NCBI GenBank assembly: GCA_946902875.1
Contig: OX336336.1
Span: 5,550,545-5,614,544 of the forward strand
Origin: Nematopogon swammerdamellus
Taxonomy: Eukaryota; Arthropoda; Insecta; Lepidoptera; Adelidae
DNA: 64,000 bases
Direction: 5' to 3'
Part shown: positions 11,484 to 21,052 of the stretch, piece after piece
Numbering within the stretch: position 1 is the first letter of the stretch
Layout: the number at the start of each line of letters is the position of its first letter
Translations under genes and position numbers: made by a program
The notes under the pieces: model-generated
Told to the model about the DNA's origin: nothing
Database searches by the model: none
The model's input: the letters and a program-made list of their open reading frames with translations, nothing else

Positions 11484-11658
11484 CCTTTACTTTTTACTTT
11501 TTTTTTATTTGTTGGGATATCCGCCGTAATAACACATATTTTGTGATAATTTCAACCAGGCACCCAGTACGGTTCAATACCGTGGTTCAATACCATACGG
11601 ACAGACGGACAGACGGACGAGGTAGGAGGAGGACTCTTCGAGGTACGGAACCTAAAAA
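11484..11658 (+). mobile_element. RepE 3' half
   Basis: It contains GTAATAACACATATTTTGTG (the uninterrupted form of the site hit by MITE-P at 62404), a (GGACAGAC)n run and the end GGTACGGAACCTAAAAA. Confidence 0.7.
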
Positions 11659-11969
11659 CGGCAAAATTACAATGTGTATTGTTGTGTACAAGGTTGATTT
11701 TAAAACATACATTTTATTACCGAAAATCAAATACGCCTGACTTTCTTCAATTAAATGACTCCTTTCAATTAGGCCATTTTCACCAACGGTTTTCTTCAAC
11801 GGTTATTTATCGATTAATGTGATATTTCTCATAAATTTTACAGCAGTCGACCGGCAGGTACATTTTAACCAAATGCAATGAAATCAACCCCGAAATTAAC
11901 TATTCCACCACTGTGACGAGATTTTACAATTTTATCCCCCTACTCTAACCACCGTACTTTCTTTTTATA

Positions 11970-11995
11970 AAAAACCGGCGCCCGCGCCGGTTTTT
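11970..11995. repeat. perfect 12-bp GC-rich palindrome with flanking A/T tracts
   Basis: AAAAACCGGCGC and GCGCCGGTTTTT flank a CC spacer. In bacteria this shape would be read as a bidirectional intrinsic terminator. In this eukaryotic context its role is unknown. Confidence 0.8.
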
Positions 11996-12013
11996 GCGCT
12001 TTTTGCCCTTTCT

Positions 12014-12250
12014 GTAGAACGTACGGAAGATCAGACACAGCCAATAACACCATTCCTCGCGAAACCACGCTCAGAGAGGCGCCATGCCGGCCATTAGGCG
12101 GACAAAAGGGTCGTCGTCTAATTTATTGACATGTCTTTTGAAGATCCCCAGGTTATACGTGGTGGGGAACACACTCACCGGAAGACCGTTCCATATTTTC
12201 GCCGTACGACAGATGAAAGATATCGAAAAACGATGTGTTCTTAGAAGTTG
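12014..12250 (-). pseudogene. LINE-J3 C-terminal/3' end
   Basis: The minus-strand frame reads FICRTAKIWNGLPVSVFP, then YNLGIFKRHVNKLDD, ending MAGMAPL-stop near 12071. This is the last segment of a jockey/CR1-type ORF2 downstream of the reverse transcriptase. The 3' UTR (GGCTGTGTCTGATCTTCC) follows. A second copy is at 29584-29800. RepA abuts its upstream boundary. Confidence 0.75.
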
Positions 12251-12261
12251 GGTTAGATACT

Positions 12262-12541
12262 GTGTGGGGCGGGTACTTAAAAAGAATAGCCCCACTGCTT
12301 ATCTTCCCATGCAAGGCGAAGGGATAAGGACATGGTGCCGTGCTAAAGGGCGACAGGTTAGCCACCTCTCACCTCGGCACGGTCTTACTACCGAGTCATG
12401 CAGCAGGTGGGTCTTCACGCCTCACTTGCTGCTTTAGAGTTATCTTGTCTGAATACTTTGCTAAACGTTGTGCTGTAATTTAAAAGAGTACTTGCGGCCG
12501 ATTCTCTGCTTGCTCCGATTGCCGAGATACAGCGTGCGATA
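12262..12541 (+). mobile_element. RepA copy 8, arm lost
   Basis: It begins at the head TGTGTGGGGCGGGTACTTAA and ends at ATACAGCGTGCGATATT. The second hairpin arm is deleted: the sequence passes from AGAGTACTTGC to GGCCGATTCTC. Confidence 0.85.
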
Positions 12542-12949
12542 TTCACCGTTTGTGAAAAATTATCATCATTCGTTTTACAGATTTTCTTTGTGCGCCAACA
12601 GTCAATGAACGGTCGGCCGACGCGCAACGGTCGAAAACAATGGACGAGCTCCGCCGTCTGCGCGTAAATAAAACTGTTCTTCTAAACGCAGCGATTTCCG
12701 TTTGGCCTTGAAAACTTTTCAAGTTCACCGTAATGTACCGTAATAAAATTCTCACGTATGTACACTGCCTCTAGTCATTCTTGGCGGGCCATTCGGAGGT
12801 TATTGCTGCGTCTTGTGCGAGTGTGCGAGTGACAACGTGCAGTGGAATGTGTAGTGTATGTCTGGGTCTGTTTGTAATCGGCCACGTCTGCGGTGCGCTG
12901 GTCGCTCGGTGTCATTGGCATGTCGGTAAACAAACCGCGCACACGCCCT

Positions 12950-12980
<31 letters not shown>

Positions 12981-13160
12981 AGAAGTGCTCGTAGAAACCT
13001 GAAAACTAGATTCAAGTTTAAGGTTGTTTTATTGCTGTAAGCTGTACAATTTAAAAATTTACATGTTTTTGTTCTATTCGGAAAGAGTAAAATTATGAAA
13101 CGATTTTCAAGATCGATACGTTGATTATTATTTTGATACATTTAATTAAACGTGTCTACG
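12542..13160. other. unique region around a CA repeat
   Basis: No gene recognised. A CpG-rich part near 12600-12660 and short open frames carry no motifs. Confidence 0.4.
12950..12976. repeat. (CA)n microsatellite
   Basis: An uninterrupted CA run of about 13 repeats. Confidence 0.95.
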
Positions 13161-13455
13161 TTTTTAGGTTTCCGTAATCCGTACGGAAGCTTATTCTGTC
13201 TATTATTCTGTCTAGCTTATTAAGCTAAGTCTGTTCGTCCGTCCGTCCGTCCGTACTGCTGTATCTTTGGAACCGTAATAGCTAGCCGGTTGAAAATTTC
13301 ATTGAATGGGCGGATATAACACATAACACCAAATAATAATAAAAAATTGTAAGTGAAACATTTCCCTATACAAGAAACGTGTTTTTTCAACATATTTTTT
13401 TTAGTGCAGGAATCTCGTTGCGCGAGTCCCACTCGCACTTGGCCAGTTTTTTACT
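13161..13455 (-). mobile_element. RepE copy, near full length
   Basis: It runs from TTTTTAGGTTTCCGTAATCC through the (GTCC)n run, GTATCTTTGGAACCGTAATAG and GTTGAAAATTTCA to the head CGCGAGTCCCACTCGCAC then TTGGCCAGTTTTTT. Confidence 0.8.
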
Positions 13456-14028
13456 TACCTACGTATAAACCCAAAATCATAAAATTTTACATACTCAAGT
13501 AATGACATACAACGGAGAAATGTTCTATAAACCTTTAATGTTCGATTAATTACTTCAAGTCGTTTATGAGCTACTTGATCAGAAGACCGTATATAAGACA
13601 ATGAGCGGGGCCAATTTTCCATTTCACATAAACGTCTATAGCTTGCTTCTTGAAAAGGCAACTGCTACGCGTAGGTATCATCGTTATGTTTAATGAATTA
13701 ATTATAGTTCACATTTACATAAATAACAAGGAAAGTTTATCGAAAATGCTGTCGTCAGGCTCCCTCTGTTACTCGACTCGTTATAAACGCCCGACTACAG
13801 GATTCTCGGTGAAATTTCCTTGTTAATTGAATAGTTTTTCATAAAAAAATAAATATTTATACTTAATTCTTTTTAGTCTAAACCTTGAAGTGTGGTATAT
13901 TTTTGAAATCCTATTTTCTATCTCTCGATAACCATACCTCACTCGATCTGGTTTGAAGAAAAACTTTTTTTTTAAGTTTGACAATAATATGCCTGGCGCC
14001 CGCCACTTTGAATTTTTCATAAAAAAAT
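13456..14028. other. no recognisable feature
   Basis: AT-rich unique sequence. Confidence 0.5.
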
Positions 14029-14216
14029 CTAGCTTATGAAATTTGGACGATTGGCGATTAATTCCGAGGCGAATACCTCATACATAATATGATGAAATCG
14101 GTTAAATCGATGATCTGTAAACGATGCACCACAAACGAATACACATACATACGCTGTCAAAATCGTAACCCTCCCTTTGTCTTCGCCGTAGTCGGGAATA
14201 AAATAGTAAGAAGTAG
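14029..14216 (-). mobile_element. RepM copy (tentative)
   Basis: ATGAAATTTGGACGATTGGC, ATGATGAAATCGG and TCGTAACCCTCCCTTTG then CTTCGCCGTAGTCGGG resemble a lepidopteran interspersed repeat. The stretch CTACGGCGAAG recurs on the other strand at 31762-31815. Confidence 0.4.
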
Positions 14217-14278
14217 GCATCCAGTCTTCGAATAAAAATATATTTCTATTCGTAGCATCCAGTGGGAAGCTGTCTGTG

Positions 14279-14440
14279 TTCCTTACTTGCTGCTCGATAG
14301 TTATCTTGTCCTAATGCTTAGCTCAAATATGTAGCGATCGGTGTTGTGCTGTAGTTCATTTACCCGAGTTCTTGCAGCACAACACCGATTATTCTTCTGA
14401 CCCCGATTGTAAAGATAAAGCGCTGTGGTATGTATTCGAA
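14279..14440 (+). mobile_element. RepA copy 9, 5'-truncated
   Basis: It starts inside the family at TTCCTTACTTGCTGCTCG and keeps both hairpin arms (ATCGGTGTTGTGCTG and GCAGCACAACACCGAT). It ends in GTGGTATGTAT. Confidence 0.85.
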
Positions 14441-14593
14441 TGTATGTACATTATATTTCTATACTCTTGTCAATTTCAATGCGACTAGGATATGAGTAGA
14501 AGATAAGTAAAGGAACAAAGAACGGTAGTAGAGAGAATAAAAAATTTAGTAGCAAAGGCGAACTTACCACTAGAAGTGATTTATGATCTGATA

Positions 14594-14846
14594 AAAATAA
14601 TGCACTTTATGCCACTCAATGTGTGGCAAGGGCTTATTGCCTTAGGCAATTTACTCCAGTCAACCCGGTGGACCTACATTTTTGCATGGAATCCGAACCA
14701 TGGAGCAGCGGGTGAAGGTATGCACGTATTTTTTTTTTCAAATCAGAAATAAGTCATCTGTACACACACGTCAGTGGGATTCGAACCGGGGACCTCTCGC
14801 AAGAGAAGCCGACGCCCAGACCAGACAACTCGGCCACCCGCCACGC
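14594..14846 (-). mobile_element. SINE-D copy, full length
   Basis: Minus strand: the tRNA-like head GGGTGGCCGAGTTGTCTGG (A box) and CCCGGTTCGAATCCCA (B box) lies at the right. The body TGCAAAAATGTAGGTCCACC follows, and the 3' part reads TAAGGCAATAAGCCCTTGCC. The left end has an AT-rich TTATT tail. It shares its head with SINE-C but not its tail. Confidence 0.85.
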
Positions 14847-15035
14847 TCTTCTTTCAGTCAACCCTCGAGTAAACCTTTCAAAACTAAAGAATGGATTGTA
14901 TTTAATCCACAGCACAGTATGAAAAGATGCCTAGCAACGACGAAGTGACCTGCGCGCGTCTGTTATATATAGTATAGTATTTAAACGAGTGCGCACTGTA
15001 TGAACGTGTGTGTGCATGTCTATGTGTGGGCGGGC

Positions 15036-15036
<1 letters not shown>

Positions 15037-15072
<36 letters not shown>
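15037..15072. repeat. (TG)n microsatellite
   Basis: A pure GT run of about 18 repeats following a GC-rich GGGCGGGCGC motif. Confidence 0.95.
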
Positions 15073-15073
<1 letters not shown>

Positions 15074-15354
15074 TGACAATGAACTTGACAGGATGTGTCA
15101 CGAGGTGAAGTGACCTCGTGATTGCGTCGCACATCATCGCATGCCATAATCAGCTCTTGACTGCCCGGTGTCGCATACTTTGCCGTAAGCGCTGCAATGT
15201 AACTCTGTTTATAAATGAATTTAAATTTGAATTAATTAAATTAGATCCTGACATAGTTGCCTTCATCACATACTGTGATGTGGAACATGTGGAACATATG
15301 GAATTCACTCCCACCTGCATCCTTTCCTCTAATGTACAGTCTGGGGTAATCTGT

Positions 15355-15480
15355 GGTCTGGGGTCCTTCAAACATAATGTGAAGGTCCACCTAGCCGGCC
15401 GACAAGGTATCCGCAGCCCCCGTAAATATCCGAATGCCCGTGGGCGCCGTCAGACAACACCTCTGCGTTAGTCTGGCGCG
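15355..15480 (+). pseudogene. LINE-H C-terminal end, diverged
   Basis: The frame reads SFKHNVKVHLAGRQGIRSPR, the counterpart of SFKRGVN...GRHGIRNP at 53.7 kb. It lies at the end of a 117-codon open frame beginning at 15118; the first 80 codons have no recognised similarity. Confidence 0.55.
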
Positions 15481-15535
15481 CGCCATTTGTCGTGCTAACA
15501 ATACAAAAAATACAAAAAATACTCTACCACTACAC

Positions 15536-15647
15536 CCGTGATGTCAGCCCATAGGAAAGAACAACCACGAACTATTTACATAGCCACTTCGACCGATCTT
15601 TCCTTCAGTGTGGTGATACTAATCCGAACGGGTTCATTAAACCCAAA
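15536..15647 (-). mobile_element. SINE-B fragment with internal deletion
   Basis: GTGATGTCAGCCCATA is joined to CACGAACTATTTACATAGCC, so the middle of the tail domain is missing. LINE-H follows directly. Confidence 0.7.
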
Positions 15648-15893
15648 GGTCCTTCAAGAGAGGCGTGAATAGGCCGGCATGGCATTCGCAACCCCCGCAT
15701 ATGTCCGAATGTTCATGGGCGTCCTTAGACACCTTATGGGTGACCTTGGGTGACCTTGTGGGTGGCCTTGGGTGACCTTATGGGTGACCTTATGGGTGAC
15801 CTTGGGTGACCTTATGGGTGGCCTTGGATGACCTTATGGGTGGCTCGGCGCCAGAAGTCACGAAATGTGGCATGTCGTGATCTCAATAAAAAA
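15648..15893 (+). pseudogene. LINE-H C-terminal/3' end containing a minisatellite
   Basis: CCTTCAAGAGAGGCGTGAAT, GGCATGGCATTCGCAACCCC and TCGGCGCCAGAAGTCACG match LINE-H. The 12-base piece ACCTTATGGGTG, single in other copies, is repeated about ten times here with 10- to 13-base variants. The 3' end is CTCAATAAAAAAAT. Confidence 0.8.
15730..15844 (+). repeat. 10-13 bp minisatellite (ACCTTATGGGTG)n
   Basis: Units are ACCTTATGGGTG, ACCTTGGGTG and GCCTTGGGTG variants. It grew from a single LINE-H motif. Confidence 0.9.
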
Positions 15894-16384
15894 ATTGCTC
15901 AAAAATTGTACGCAAATTAGCACTATATAGGTAACATTTACATAAGGCGCAAAGATGGACTTGTCCCTTACAGAGATTTCTTAGAGACAATCGTAACTAA
16001 ATATAAATAGAGATTTCTTAACTAAATATAAATATTTACCAATAGATTCCACCAATAATTTGAATACAATGCATCATTCATCCATCATGCATGCATCAAA
16101 TACCATATAAGGACAAACATTCTTAACGGTGTGGGCTGGCTGATGTACGATTAAATATGTTTAACCCCCGAAGAAACATTATATCGCTAGCTAGCTAATA
16201 TTAACAAGACGACAGTTTACTAAGTGCGAAATATTTTTTTGAATAAACTGATAACTAAAATGAATAAAAACGTTTTAATGTTACACAACAATTAATTGTG
16301 TACATTGCATACCTTCAAAATTTTATAAAACTACTCATGTGACTGAATTCAGTGACTCCTATCTTATAATTCTTATACGAACTC
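15894..16384. other. no recognisable feature
   Basis: AT-rich sequence; CATCATTCATCCATCATGCATGCATC near 16070-16095 is a simple-sequence patch. Confidence 0.5.
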
Positions 16385-16790
16385 CTTATACGATCTCCTT
16401 CACTGTTCACGCAGCTCGGTTGCGGAATTCACTACCACACTTCATCCAACACTGCAAATCTCGCTTCTCTTGTTCAAAAACACATTTTTATTTAACTAGC
16501 ATGTACTTTCGTGTATTAAGAATAATAAGTATAATAATAAGAATACTTATTGTAACAATAAGTATTTTTATTATTATTTCATCTTCAATTTCTCACGTTC
16601 AACACTTTTGTTACTACCTACTTACATTCCAATATTAGATCAGATATATATTAATCTAATCTGAAACATCCAAAGGTTCACTCTGAGAAATCTCTGTCCG
16701 CCTTTGTAAATGTTCTAATGTGCTTGTTACTGTAGAATGATTCATGGAGCAATAAAACATTTTCTATTTCCATTTCTGCTATCTACGCAA
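16385..16790 (+). pseudogene. LINE C-terminus plus 3' UTR (RTE-like, tentative)
   Basis: The frame HAARLRNSLPHFIQHCKSRF resembles the ARLWNSLP region at the end of many insect LINE ORF2 proteins. About 280 bases on, CATCCAAAGGTTCACTCTGA then GAAATCTCTGTCCGCC matches the 3' UTR seen at 37415-37560, and GCAATAAAACATTTTC supplies a poly(A) signal. Confidence 0.45.
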
Positions 16791-17260
16791 TCACGCAAAC
16801 ATATTGAATACAGTAGGTACATAACTTCCATCATTCATGTACATAACATAACAATAAGGAAGCAATCTTCAAACGAGGAGCGCCCAAGAGCGAGCTCGCT
16901 GAAAACATCAAACAATATCACCGTTAAATCCAAATTGCACCATAAACGCACTAGCATAGCATTCAAATCAGCGCGACTGCATTATGTTCTTACTGCACGC
17001 ATCTGTAACGCCCGAAGCACCGGCCGCGCCGCCACGCCGTCCGAAGTTTCCCCCTGAAGATGTCTACTGAAAACCGAAGATCCACGGAGTTGGGCGAAGA
17101 TCTACGAAGTCTAGCGAAGACGGGAAGAGCTTTCCTACGGCGGAACGCGGAAAACGTTCGCCATGTTGAAAATACGAGGCGTACATTGACCCCGACCGCG
17201 TGGCGGCGGCGGAGACGCGGCGCGGCTGAACTAATGTAGAGGACACACTGAACATTCCAG
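16791..17260. other. unique region, CpG-rich at 16.97-17.23 kb
   Basis: GCCCGAAGCACCGGCCGCGC and GCGTGGCGGCGGCGGAGACG are CpG-rich. No gene model found. Confidence 0.4.
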
Positions 17261-17590
17261 CATTTCAGTGCGCTTTTTTATCGTTAGAATCTTACTATGA
17301 TGTGACATATTTCAGTGTGCTTTATTTATCGTTAGAATCTTACTACGACATGACATAATTCCAGTGTACTTTATTTATCGTTATAATCATACATATTTCA
17401 GTAAGTTTTATTTATCGTTAGAATCATACTACGACATGACATATTTCAGTGCCCTTTATTTATCGTTAGAATCTTACTACGACGTGACATATTTCAGTGC
17501 GCTTTATTTATCGTTAGAATCTTACTACGACATGACCTTTCAGTGGGTTTTATTTATCGTTAGAATCTTACTACGACATGACATATTTCA
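17261..17590 (+). repeat. 48-bp tandem repeat, about 7 units
   Basis: The unit core is TTTATTTATCGTTAGAATC and TTACTACGACATGACAT. Some units are shortened. As 48 is divisible by 3, part of the array translates as a 16-residue repeat, YFSALYLSLESYYDMT. The open frame (17364-17792) has no start context or domain to suggest a real protein. Confidence 0.9.
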
Positions 17591-17871
17591 ACCTGACTGG
17601 TTACAAGTATGGCATAACATTTCCAGTGAAATTAATGTCCACTTGGAATCTCAGTTATGTCCGTCACGCAGCGGCTCAGCGCATCGTCCCGTGACGTGGC
17701 GGGCGGGAAGAGCTCGTACCATCTGCCCGCGCACACACCCGCACTCCCGGAAAACACGCACGTCATATGTGTGCGTGAATCCACACTCCTAAGACAGAAA
17801 ACCTATGGCAATGGATGATTATATTACAGGCTGCCTATTATGGCTATTATGGTCTATTGTAGCTAAAAGTA

Positions 17872-18532
17872 ATTAGGATTCCAATTTACTATGTGCACTT
17901 TTTGGCGTGATATGGTGCACCTTCGCATCTGAAGGCTAGTGGCTAACGTTGGGTGACCTGACCACATATACTCAGTTTAAAGTGTAGCAGAAATACATTA
18001 GGATTCCAACTTACTATGTGAACTTTTTAGCGTGATATGGTGCACCTGGCCATCTGAAGGCTAGTGGCTAACGTTGGGTGACCAGACCAGACCACATACA
18101 TTCATTTTGAAGTGAATTAGGATAATTTAAAATTATATTAGGATTCCAACTTACTATGTGCACTTTTTGGCGTGATATGGTGCACATTCGCATCTGCAGG
18201 CTAGTGGCTAACGTTGGGTTAGGTTAGGTTGCATGTGCGTGTAAGGTGTGTGTATGTGCACATACACACACTTTAAAGTGTAGCAGAAATAAATTAGCAT
18301 TCCAACTTACTATAATATATGCACATTTAGGCGTGATATGGTGCACCTTCCCATCTGAAGGCTAGTGGCTAACGTTGGGTGACCAGACCACATACATTCA
18401 TTTTGAAGTGTAGCTGAAATAAATTAGAATTCCAACTTACTATGTGCACTTTTTGGCGTGCTATGGTGTACATTCGCATCTTCAGGCTAGTGGCTAACGT
18501 CGGGTGACCACATACATTTAGTTTGAAGTAAG
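17872..18532 (+). repeat. about 125-157 bp tandem repeat, 5 units
   Basis: ATTAGGATTCCAACTTACTA begins units near 17872, 17998, 18136, 18293 and 18421. Each contains TTTTTGGCGTGATATGGTGC and GGCTAGTGGCTAACGTTGGG. Length varies through indels, including a GTGTGTATGTGCACATACAC insert near 18250. It is satellite-like. Confidence 0.85.
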
Positions 18533-18631
18533 TTATGGATTGTCAAAATTATGCCATTCTTTTATTTTCTACGTCTTCCTTTGGGATGTGTGAGAAGTAG
18601 GTACAGTACCTAGGTTACAGATGATCTGGAG

Positions 18632-18781
18632 TCTCTAAAGCACATACGATTTGAGGTTCGCTTAGTCTGTTTAACAGGTACCTGCTGTCATGGGCACTGC
18701 TCTGAGGAACTTGCATCCCTTATTTTCCTATCATCCTTCGTCACAGAGGAGCTCGGCACCCTTTTGTTGTTGATATTGAAC
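18632..18781 (+). pseudogene. LINE-J2 fragment cut by RepA
   Basis: It translates in broken frames like SLKH...LVCL and EELASLI of the LINE C-terminal domain, and its DNA matches 22187-22340. It stops at TTGATATTGAACT, where RepA begins. Confidence 0.7.
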
Positions 18782-19112
18782 TGTGTGGGTCCGGTACTGA
18801 AAAAAGAATACTCTCACTGCATCTCTCCCCGTCCACTTCGTAAAATGCGACTAAGGGATTAGGACAAGGTGTCGTGCTAAAGGGCGACAGGTTAGCCACC
18901 TCACACCTTGGCGCGGTCCTTCCACCGAGTCGTGCAGCAGGTGGGTCTTCGTGCCTTACTTGCTGCTTCATAGTTATTTTGTCCTAATACATTTCTCAAC
19001 GTGGTGGTCGGTGTTGTGCTGTAATTTACAAAAGTACTTGCAGCACAACACCGATTTATTTGTTTTCCCCGATTATCAGGATACGGCGTTTGGTATGTAT
19101 GTATGTTTGTAT
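18782..19112 (+). mobile_element. RepA copy 10, full length
   Basis: It runs from the head GTGTGGGTCCGGTACTGAAA to the tail GGTATGTATGTATGTTTGTA. Both hairpin arms are intact. It joins directly to LINE-J2. Confidence 0.9.
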
Positions 19113-19304
19113 ATTTATATTTAAACAGAAGTAAAACTAATATAATAATAAAATATTTTTTTGCGTTCTCCACACATTTTGAGGTTAGGTATTTTCGAAA
19201 ATGCATGGAGAACTCAAATTATTTTTTCCAATTTCGCCACCGTTCTTTTTTTAATCTACTTAGTTTCTGATACATATTAACCTCCTGAAAGGGCCTGCAT
19301 AGTC

Positions 19305-19688
19305 AAAAACCAGCCAAGTGCGAGTCGCACCGAGGGTTCCGTATCGCCATGTCATTGTCAGTGCCACTCACGCCATCTATGGCGTGTTTATGAAATGCTT
19401 CATACTAGATAAAATTCATGATTAGTTAAAATGCTTCATATTCTTTTCGGTAGATGGCGCGCCTACACTCTTTAGTTTTTTCTATGGGAACCCCCGTGAA
19501 TTGTTTACTTTTTCTTATTTTTATATTTTTCTGTTATATCGGCCAAAATACGAGTAACACATATTCTGTGAAAATTTCAACGGGCTAACTATTACGGATC
19601 AAGAGATACAGCCCTCGGACAGACAGACAGACAGACAGCCGGCGTAAGATTAGTAATAGGGTCCCGTACCGGATACGGAACCCTAAAA
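19305..19688 (+). mobile_element. RepE reference copy, full length
   Basis: The head is CCAGCCAAGTGCGAGTCGCA then GAGGGTTCCGTATCG. The body has GCCACTCACGCCATCTATGG, GTAGATGGCGCGCC and GTGAAAATTTCAACGGGC. It ends with a (GACA)n run, GTAATAGGGTCCCGTACCGG and ATACGGAACCCTAAAA. Non-coding; the 5'-truncated copies elsewhere suggest a retroposed element. Confidence 0.85.
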
Positions 19689-19944
19689 TGACCATGTGTT
19701 TAATAGATATTATGTTATGTACATTTATGGAACGATTCCTCAATTACACATGCCTGTATAGACACGACGGACTTGTTCCGCTTCGGAGAGCTTTTAAACG
19801 AAAACGACAAAACTGCTAAGTAAATCCAGAGACGTATAACTAAGTGCTGAAGATTTAGTGGATTTGGTGTTTAAGGCGAAGACACAAATGCACAATGCAT
19901 ACCTAGTGTGTGAAAGTTTTCGAGCACATAGTTAGGTAATTATA

Positions 19945-20112
19945 AAATTACTAACTTTTGCACGCAGCTTCGCTCGCGTGAAATTCGAATTTAATAAGGA
20001 CAAAGTTAGTAAGCCCGCTATCGTACCTTTATTTCAGCGCACGGAACAATTCTGTTTGTATGAGAGCCACATCTGAGCGTAACCGGAACTGAATTTTATT
20101 TAGCCTATCCTG
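19945..20112 (-). mobile_element. RepK copy
   Basis: TTTGTATGAGAGCCACATCT, GAGCGTAACCGGAACTGAAT and AGTAAGCCCGCTATCGTACC match, inverted, the copy at 63165-63425. The TGCACGCAGCTTCGCTCGCG start is typical of a lepidopteran repeat ending in a 'GCGAAAAGCTAGT'-like motif. Confidence 0.7.
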
Positions 20113-20261
20113 TCTCCCGTATAGTAAAATGTGATTGTAATCGAATTCGGATGATATTTTTAAGAGTTATGAAGGAATATACATACATACAGAAAACATT
20201 TCTAAAAATCGTGAATTTAGTTTTAGTATCATACATAGAGTCTACAAATGCAGTACTTATC

Positions 20262-20545
20262 TCATGTAGTAGTTGTTGACATTGGGCTTTTGAGAACCCA
20301 TCGCTCTCTAATTCGTTTCTTTGTCGCACCGCTAGAGTGTGGAACTGTCTTCCGGCGAGTGTATTTCCTGAATCCTTTAACCTGGGTGTCTTCAAGCGTC
20401 GTATTAACGGGCTAGACAGCCTAGCAACAGTCCGCAAATCTGCTGGCATAGCACCTAACTGAGCGTGGTTTCGCGAAGAGAGGTGATTTTGGTCTCTCGG
20501 CACAGCCACCCATGCTGGTTTACATAAAAACAACAACAACAAAGT
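20262..20545 (+). pseudogene. LINE-J2 C-terminal/3' end
   Basis: The frame contains RVWNCLPASVFP, NLGVFKRRINGLDSL and KSAGIAPN-stop. The 3' UTR TTTGGTCTCTCGGCACAGCC and CCCATGCTGGTTTACATAAA ends in a CAA-rich tail. Confidence 0.8.
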
Positions 20546-20974
20546 AACTTACTCCATGACCACCCCTTACTGATTTATTATTAGTATTGATGATTGATAA
20601 TGAAAGTGATTTTATTTTCAACACAATTTAAAACTGTCTTCATAAAAGTTCACAAATATAGATACAAATTATCTAAGCCTGTATTAGCACAAAGACGCTT
20701 GAGAGGAACGCCTTAAGTCCGAGATCCAATTACTTTTTAACGCCCTCCTAAACATCCCGGCGGCGCGCGGCGGTGCTGGTGCCGGACGCGGCGAGTTGCC
20801 GCGCCAAATGGACTGCGGCTCGCGTAAAAAAGTAAAAGTTTAACTGCCGCCTGTGTAAATAAAAATGTATTCACATCCGTGTGGATGAGCTGGTGCAGAG
20901 AAGACTTTTTTAAGTCTTTGGAGGGAAATGTTAGAGGTAAAATTTGGTAAATAGTGCATGTTTTTCAAAAGGGG
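20546..20974. other. unique, with a short shared segment
   Basis: GATTTATTATTAGTATTGAT and ACTCCATGAC near 20552-20595 recur at 40790-40832. A GC-rich patch GGCGGCGCGCGGCGG lies near 20759-20800. No gene seen. Confidence 0.4.
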
Positions 20975-21052
20975 CGCGAAAAGGCTCCTGTCAGGCGGGC
21001 ATGGCAATCCCCTTGCATCGCGGAATGTCCATGGGCATCGTTAGACACCTAC
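20975..21052 (+). pseudogene. LINE-H 3' fragment
   Basis: CTGTCAGGCGGGCATGGCAA then GGAATGTCCATGGGCATCG and TTAGACACCTACTT match LINE-H. Confidence 0.6.

Noticed and set aside
11970..11995. Functional bacterial intrinsic terminator
   Set aside because: No bacterial genes nearby; the surrounding DNA is insect repeat sequence.
15118..15471. 117-codon frame as an intact gene
   Set aside because: Its last third is a degraded LINE-H C-terminus; the rest has no recognised similarity.
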